From Bisporella sp. PMI_857 (lineage: Eukaryota; Ascomycota; Leotiomycetes; Helotiales; Helotiaceae): a stretch of 64,000 nucleotides of DNA. The DNA lies in the NCBI GenBank assembly GCA_021307315.1, contig JAJSPD010000077.1, positions 124,001 through 188,000 on the forward strand. The letters are read 5' to 3'. The position numbers and the translations under genes are program-made. The stretch's first letter is position 1. Every line of letters starts with the position of its first letter. Under the pieces are notes generated by a model. That model was not told the origin of the DNA, made no database searches, and saw only the letters and a list, made by a program, of their open reading frames with translations. This document shows, in pieces, positions 59,580 through 64,000 of this stretch.

Positions 59580-60122
59580 ATGCGTAAGGCAGCTGTCCTT
59601 CTTGCCGCCTTCCTCAATATTGCGAGAGCAGCACTAGCTGACCCCGCACCCATCCCATTTTATGACCTCCCAACCATCGTCCCCGGATCCTCGTTCACTG
59701 CACATCCATTCGACGTGGAAGCAATCCGTAATACCATGGCACACTACCCACTCTGCATCGACGGCAAGAATTTCGAGGCGCTCGACCTCGTCTTCGCCCC
59801 TGACGCTGTGGCTAACTACTCAGCGCCACTGAATGTCCTGACTCCCCTTTCTACAATCAAGACTGTGCTCGAGAATGCCCTCATTAAGGTGAATACGCAA
59901 CATGCGTTGAGTACGCAAGTTATCGATGTTATTTCTCCAACTGAGGCATTTTCTGTCACGTATTACACTGCAACGCATTTCGGGGTGGGGAACTATGAAG
60001 GGCAGATCTTGGTGGCCTATGGACAGTACCAGGACGCATGGGTGAGGCAGCCAGATTTGAGTTGGAAGATATCTCATAGAAACTTGGTCTATATGGTTAG
60101 TTCTTTCCCCGCACCAGTTTAA
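59580..60122 (+). CDS. Secreted SnoaL/NTF2-like fold protein, 180 aa
   Basis: I start at the ATG at 59580 because it opens a signal peptide (MRKAAVLLAAFLNIARAALA); the longer in-frame extension upstream hides it. The mature part matches the SnoaL-like NTF2 fold: an N-terminal helix (VEAIRNTMAHYPLCIDGKNF), LDLVFAPDAVANYSAP, STIKTVLENAL, then beta strands with THFGVGNYEGQILVAYGQYQDAWV and a WKISHRNLVYM end. The length is typical. These domains serve as small-molecule cyclases, isomerases or non-enzymatic binders; no catalytic set can be assigned. It is a single exon and looks intact. Confidence 0.8.
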   Translation: MRKAAVLLAAFLNIARAALADPAPIPFYDLPTIVPGSSFTAHPFDVEAIRNTMAHYPLCIDGKNFEALDLVFAPDAVANYSAPLNVLTPLSTIKTVLENALIKVNTQHALSTQVIDVISPTEAFSVTYYTATHFGVGNYEGQILVAYGQYQDAWVRQPDLSWKISHRNLVYMVSSFPAPV

Positions 60123-60397
60123 TTACAATTTTTTTTTTTAATTTTTTTTTTTTTAATTTTAATCTTTGCACTGTGGGCGGTGAGATTCTTAGTTCACGGC
60201 TAACCATTGACAAGGGCCCTGGCATTGGCAACTTTTCGATCTTTTCTTAAAGATCCCTTTGTACAGGATAAGAACAAGGTTAAGTTTAAGAAATTAGTTG
60301 GAAACAAAAGTCACGGAAAGCCAGAAAACGGAAATAGGAGTTAAGCTTGTTTTATCCCCAATCCCAATTCTTTTCATTGTTTATCTCTAGGAAATTA
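60123..60397. other. 3' flank with T-rich tract
   Basis: T-rich runs at about 60128-60155 follow the SnoaL-like stop. No gene. Confidence 0.4.
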
Positions 60398-60581
60398 CGG
60401 TAGACTCTGGTTATATATAAATCTCTCGTTATAATGAATTTCTCGAAAATCCTGAAAAAACACTACAGGGATATTTTGCATGAGAGCAGGGGTGGTTATA
60501 ACGGATTTCTTGTTGGAACGGAAATTTTTCTCTTCCGCTTAAACATTTTTTTTTTGGATCCGCTTTAGCCGGAGTCTACTG
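60398..60581. mobile_element. Pogo/Tigger-like MITE, 184 bp
   Basis: The ends CGGTAGACTCTGGTTATA and, on the reverse strand, CAGTAGACTCCGGCTAAA match at 14 of 18 positions. They are flanked by TA at 60396-60397 and 60582-60583. There is no coding content. CAGTAGACTC-type termini with TA duplication suit pogo/Tc1 superfamily MITEs. Confidence 0.65.
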
Positions 60582-60767
60582 TAACAAGGACATCCAAGCC
60601 GGCGTCTAAAAAGCATAAATGGCTTGCAGCGGTAGATAGCTATGTTTGAAATACAAGTAGGTCTACTTTTTTCCAAACTCGGTTTACCTGATGAGGCTGT
60701 CTACTCAAGTAATCTTAGTTGCAATTTGCAAGCAATATCGCTTACGGGAATTATCGCAATCTGAACA

Positions 60768-61187
60768 GGAATCGATTAAAACGTGCACAAATAGCGTCTC
60801 CACAATTACCCACTATTTCCTTTATTAAGGGATTTAAGCGAAACCTGCATATGCGCTTTTCTATTTTCAGAATTTTGCTATGCTGCTGTACTAAGCGAAC
60901 TACGCTAAGCCTAATTGTATTTGAAATCGGATTTTTGTTTTTGAAATAAACCGCGTCATCAAATATATAAAAGTATATATTTAATCGATTTGTTTAATTT
61001 AAATCTATCGGATTTCAATAAACTAAATTTTATTTTTAATGGTTGTTGTTTAATATAAGTATTATATTGTAAAATTGTACCAAATTGCAACACGAAACTT
61101 TCACAAGTTCCGCACTTGCGGAAATAAAAGCGGCATGCCATAATATTTGGTGTGTTGGCGCTATTCGTGCACGTTTTAATCGATTCC
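60768..61187. repeat. Inverted pair of 29-bp repeats
   Basis: GGAATCGATTAAAACGTGCA begins at 60768 and its 29-base unit recurs reverse-complemented at 61159-61187 with one mismatch. Outward from the core, both sides translate to an NRLKRA(Q/R)IA peptide read toward the centre. This is likely a broken transposon with inverted ends. Confidence 0.55.
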
Positions 61188-62128
61188 AGTTAAAGTATTC
61201 CTCCACAGCCAACATACTCCTTAATGCCTCCGAGCTCGACCACAAGCATTGTTGGCCTACTTATAGTGATGCTGAGCATCCTCGCATGCCATGCCGCCTG
61301 CGACATCTCCTCTCCCGGTTCTAGCATATTTCCCCAGCCAGCAACATCGCGCCTCCACAGTACTCTTTGTAACTAGGCCTTTGTTGGTGACGCAAACTCC
61401 GGTATTATCAAATCAAGAATTTCAGAATTGCCCAATTCTTTAGCGCAAATAAATGCTTCCGTCGCATCTCTCCACGCAATACTCGACTTGACAACCCAAT
61501 CATCTTTCAACGACCAGAATGAGACAAAAAGGTGGTGGTTCCAAAGCCACCAAAGTCTAAGTAGCATGACGCCTACGGAAATCTCTGCGCTGATAAGCTC
61601 CATCCTTTCATGCCCTTCCTTATTGGCATCTTCATTTCGTCCAGGATGTTAGTTATCTATCAAGGGCATTCTTGACACGCATCGTCATACTTATTCTTGG
61701 AGCCGCAAATGTAGGGTTGAGATTTGAGGTTTTTGGGACTAGGTCTAGGAATGGGATGTGGTATAGCCATGTGCTTTCATGGCTTGGCCGATTGTTGCGG
61801 TTATGTTTGGGTGCTGATTTCTCAAGGAAATAATAGGAAGAAGTTGGAGACAGGGAGAGAGAAGCCGGTTAAGCAATAGAGAGTGGCGACTATCTGAAGG
61901 TCATTTTGGACTAACTATCCCTCTCTAATGTTAATTAGAACTCAATGATACGAGACCATGGACCATCATCTATTGAAGCATTTGAGAAATTAGCTGGGGA
62001 TGAGGTCACGGAAACCCTTAACTCGCTTAATTTTATTCGCTTCACTCTCACCCTCGCGCCAGTTGTATTGGTTTGCGCTATTTGCTTGCTCGTGCCTTTC
62101 AAGCCTTGCTGGCTAAAATTGTCAAGAA
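61188..62128. other. No confident gene
   Basis: Open frames of about 70 codons occur on both strands (61373-61652, 61945-62160) but no domain is recognisable. Confidence 0.4.
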
Positions 62129-62412
62129 CTAAACCTGTAGTGGGATACCAGTGGGGGTGATATCGCCTTGCTGAAAAATGTCATCGATTTGATGTTGAAA
62201 TAGATAACTGGTGATAAGAAAATTCCGACGGAAGGTGTTGAATTGTAGCTCAGGTGGTACCAGACCATAGGAAGCAAGGTCATCTTGAGGAAGAAAGTTC
62301 TGGTCTCCTTTCCGGAGGCAATATAAGTGCAGAGGCAAAGTCGCCCCGATTAGAGGTGGGGCAAAGCTCAACTTGTTGTATGCCTTGATGAGGGCCAGGG
62401 TTTTCTACATTC
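62129..62412 (-). pseudogene. Unrecognised exon or gene fragment
   Basis: An open minus-strand stretch reads as ordinary protein (ALIKAYNKLSFAPPLIGA, QDDLASYGLVPPELQFN, then a stop after TGIPLQV). It is preceded by an AG-ending stretch that could be a 3' splice site at 62413. No upstream exon was found before 62900. It is either a terminal exon of a decayed gene or a relic; the family is unknown. Confidence 0.25.
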
Positions 62413-63763
62413 AATATCTCATCCAAGTCTCAAGCAAACATTATTGAAGTGAGAAACCTTGATTCATCTAAAGGAGAAGAAAACGAATGTTGTATACACA
62501 TTGTAAGCTAAGACCAACCCTATTCCGTACATAGATCACGTGAGAGATCACATGACCCATATGGTACTCATCAAACATCGGATCTGATACTATCCTGACA
62601 TCCATTTAGTGTGCGGTATTACCCATGTTAATGTGTTATATATTGTATAGCAGAGGAAAGTAAACACCATAGACAAATTAAACGAAACCTTGCAATACTT
62701 GCGCTGTCTAGAGTTGGAATCGGGCATGGAAAGGCGCGGGGTAGTCAATGTACTGGGCAGGTTATACTTCTGATGATGGGAAGGAGTTACAACGGTAGCA
62801 ATAGAGGATAAGGAACCCGGAATCGAAGTCTAATTCCACCAACAAAGCACTGCACTTTGCCCAGGATCCTCACCGTCGAGAGAGACATCGCACGTAAGCC
62901 ATTTAGCAAACACTTTAAAAACTATAGGATCGGGATATGATAACTTGCTTGGTCGGGCGATTAGTCATTGATATCGATTCTTACCGCCCAGGTCTGGGTT
63001 TGTGTGTAACTAGATGCTGGGACGATGTGCGAGGTTTGAACTGTCTGGAAATGATAGGTTTGGGTGAGCCGATGGTATTACTCGATGCTCTATTTTTCAG
63101 TTCTTTTGGATACCTGTAATGAGTACAATTCTCTCGACATGATATCTAGAATATAAAAACTCGTCAAAAATACTACCATTGATACTACGTGGCCAGAATG
63201 CTGGAATCCCATAATCCAATTAACCATCCAGACGCCACTTTAAAGTCTTCCAACTCTCCAAACACACAAAACGATTGCGACAGATCTTGGCTTCCAAAAG
63301 TAGTCGGTGGGGTGTCCCACGCTCCCTGAGTACTAGTCCTTGGCGCCACGAAGAGGCTTCTGCCATGCCGAGGGGTTTTTTTTTTTTTTTTTTTTTTTTG
63401 TAATATAAATTGCAGTGATGAGATGCCTTGTGAGGAGCTTTCGGAGACGATGATGCCATGGATTGTTGAATTTGCCGTATGAGAAAATCATGAACTTGCT
63501 ATCATGAGAAAGATTAACCAGAATCTTGCAAGACTGTTCCCCCAAATCATCTTAATCCGGCGATGTGTCCACTCTGCACTCCAGAGCGAATTCTAGAGGA
63601 AAAAGAGCTAACTCGGTCCGACGAATTTCCGATGTCTTGGTTAGCACAAGCAGGATGAACGGCAGGATGCAAGTACTAGGTTGCGTCACAACCCATGGCG
63701 ATTTGCATCCGCCTCACCATCTTGTATTTGATATATATATTTATCGCACAACAGTGACCTCTA
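62413..63763. other. Intergenic with a 34-base poly-T run
   Basis: No gene seen. A pure T run lies at 63376-63409. The right end is the 3' flank of the zinc-finger gene. Confidence 0.5.
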
Positions 63764-64000
63764 TTATATTCTTTTGCTGATGCTATTGTGTTCCGGTCCA
63801 GCTTGGTGTGGGCAAGTCCGCTTGTGCCGTTTGCAGTTGTCCTTACGCGAAAATCCATTTTGGGAACCATCTTGACTGTATTCGCATGTTGCGTAAGGAC
63901 AGTAAAAGCGTCTGTCCGGTGCGCCAGGATCGTCTGGATGAACAGACCCCTTGTGGCGTTGCAAGTCTTTGCGGTAAGGGAATTTGGCGCCACAAGAGCC
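63764..64000 (-). CDS. C2H2 zinc-finger protein, C-terminal exon (truncated by window edge)
   Basis: The minus-strand frame open to the right edge reads CGAKFPYRKDLQRHKGSVH, a complete C2H2-type finger whose first cysteine lies near the edge. It continues with FYCPYATCEY, then FSRKDNCKRHKRTC, a second finger of the type found at the C-terminus of fungal C2H2 regulators. It stops at 63764 after SISKRI. The competing frame ending at 63676 does not preserve the Cys/His spacing. The start is outside the window. It is probably a DNA-binding nuclear factor; the target is unknown. Confidence 0.8.
   Translation of the reverse strand, partial: GSCGAKFPYRKDLQRHKGSVHPDDPGAPDRRFYCPYATCEYSQDGSQNGFSRKDNCKRHKRTCPHQAGPEHNSISKRI

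Noticed and set aside
61945..62160. 71-codon frame with a hydrophobic segment
   Set aside because: Single hydrophobic stretch only and no further evidence of a gene.
63676..63993. 105-codon frame overlapping the C2H2 exon
   Set aside because: It destroys the Cys/His spacing that the overlapping frame ending at 63764 preserves.
1..64000. tRNA, rRNA and CRISPR features
   Set aside because: No A/B-box plus cloverleaf pattern or rRNA stretch was recognised by eye; CRISPR is not expected in a fungal chromosome and no spaced array is present.

Overview
This is a window from a filamentous ascomycete (Pezizomycotina). The genes have short spliceosomal introns of about 45-70 nt with CTAAC-type branch points. 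The protein families are fungal: Zn2Cys6 and Clr5 regulators, an AA9 copper monooxygenase, an ascomycete laccase ending in DSGI, and a NACHT-type NLR. The repeats are Fot1/pogo, Tc1 and hAT-like elements carrying stop codons and AT enrichment of the kind left by RIP. The carbohydrate-active genes suggest a plant-associated or saprotrophic fungus; I cannot name a species. Where I assembled exons, the summed coding length divides by three in every case (laccase 581 aa, Zn2Cys6 factor 826 aa, Clr5 protein 702 aa, SNF2 ATPase 930 aa, NLR 1230 aa, sugar transporter 519 aa, GH3 887 aa, second Zn2Cys6 factor 658 aa, small secreted protein 145 aa).

Layout. 0-4 kb: 3' part of a PL11 rhamnogalacturonan lyase, then a complete laccase on the minus strand. 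4-10 kb: gene-poor, with one solo LTR. 10.3-11.1 kb: AA9 LPMO. 11.9-12.8 kb: an hAT-like MITE and a second solo LTR. 14.2-20 kb: a broken P450 and an intact Zn2Cys6 regulator. 21.2-23.4 kb: Clr5-domain protein. 25.5-26.3 kb: deoxyribose-phosphate aldolase. 27.7-33 kb: a decaying catabolic neighbourhood (regulator fragment, intact beta-hydroxyacid dehydrogenase, broken aldehyde dehydrogenase, broken enoyl-CoA hydratase). 34.5-42.3 kb: an SNF2-RING ATPase and an NLR transcribed head to head from a 290-bp shared promoter. 43.2-46.9 kb: a transposon nest (solo LTR, Fot1/pogo, Tc1). 47.7-55.8 kb: sugar transporter, intracellular-type GH3 beta-glucosidase with PA14 insert and a Zn2Cys6 regulator, a likely saccharide-utilisation cluster. 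56-60 kb: a nested foldback element, a small secreted protein and a secreted SnoaL-like protein. The right edge holds the C-terminal exon of a C2H2 zinc-finger gene on the minus strand.

The strongest candidate for something new is the 34.5-42.3 kb pair. The NLR joins a NACHT ATPase to two C2H2 fingers, a PHD finger and a KDM5/PLU-1-like tail instead of the usual ankyrin, WD40 or TPR repeats. It shares a promoter with a RAD5/HLTF-like SNF2-RING ATPase. I infer a nuclear or chromatin-facing surveillance pair; function is not shown by the sequence.
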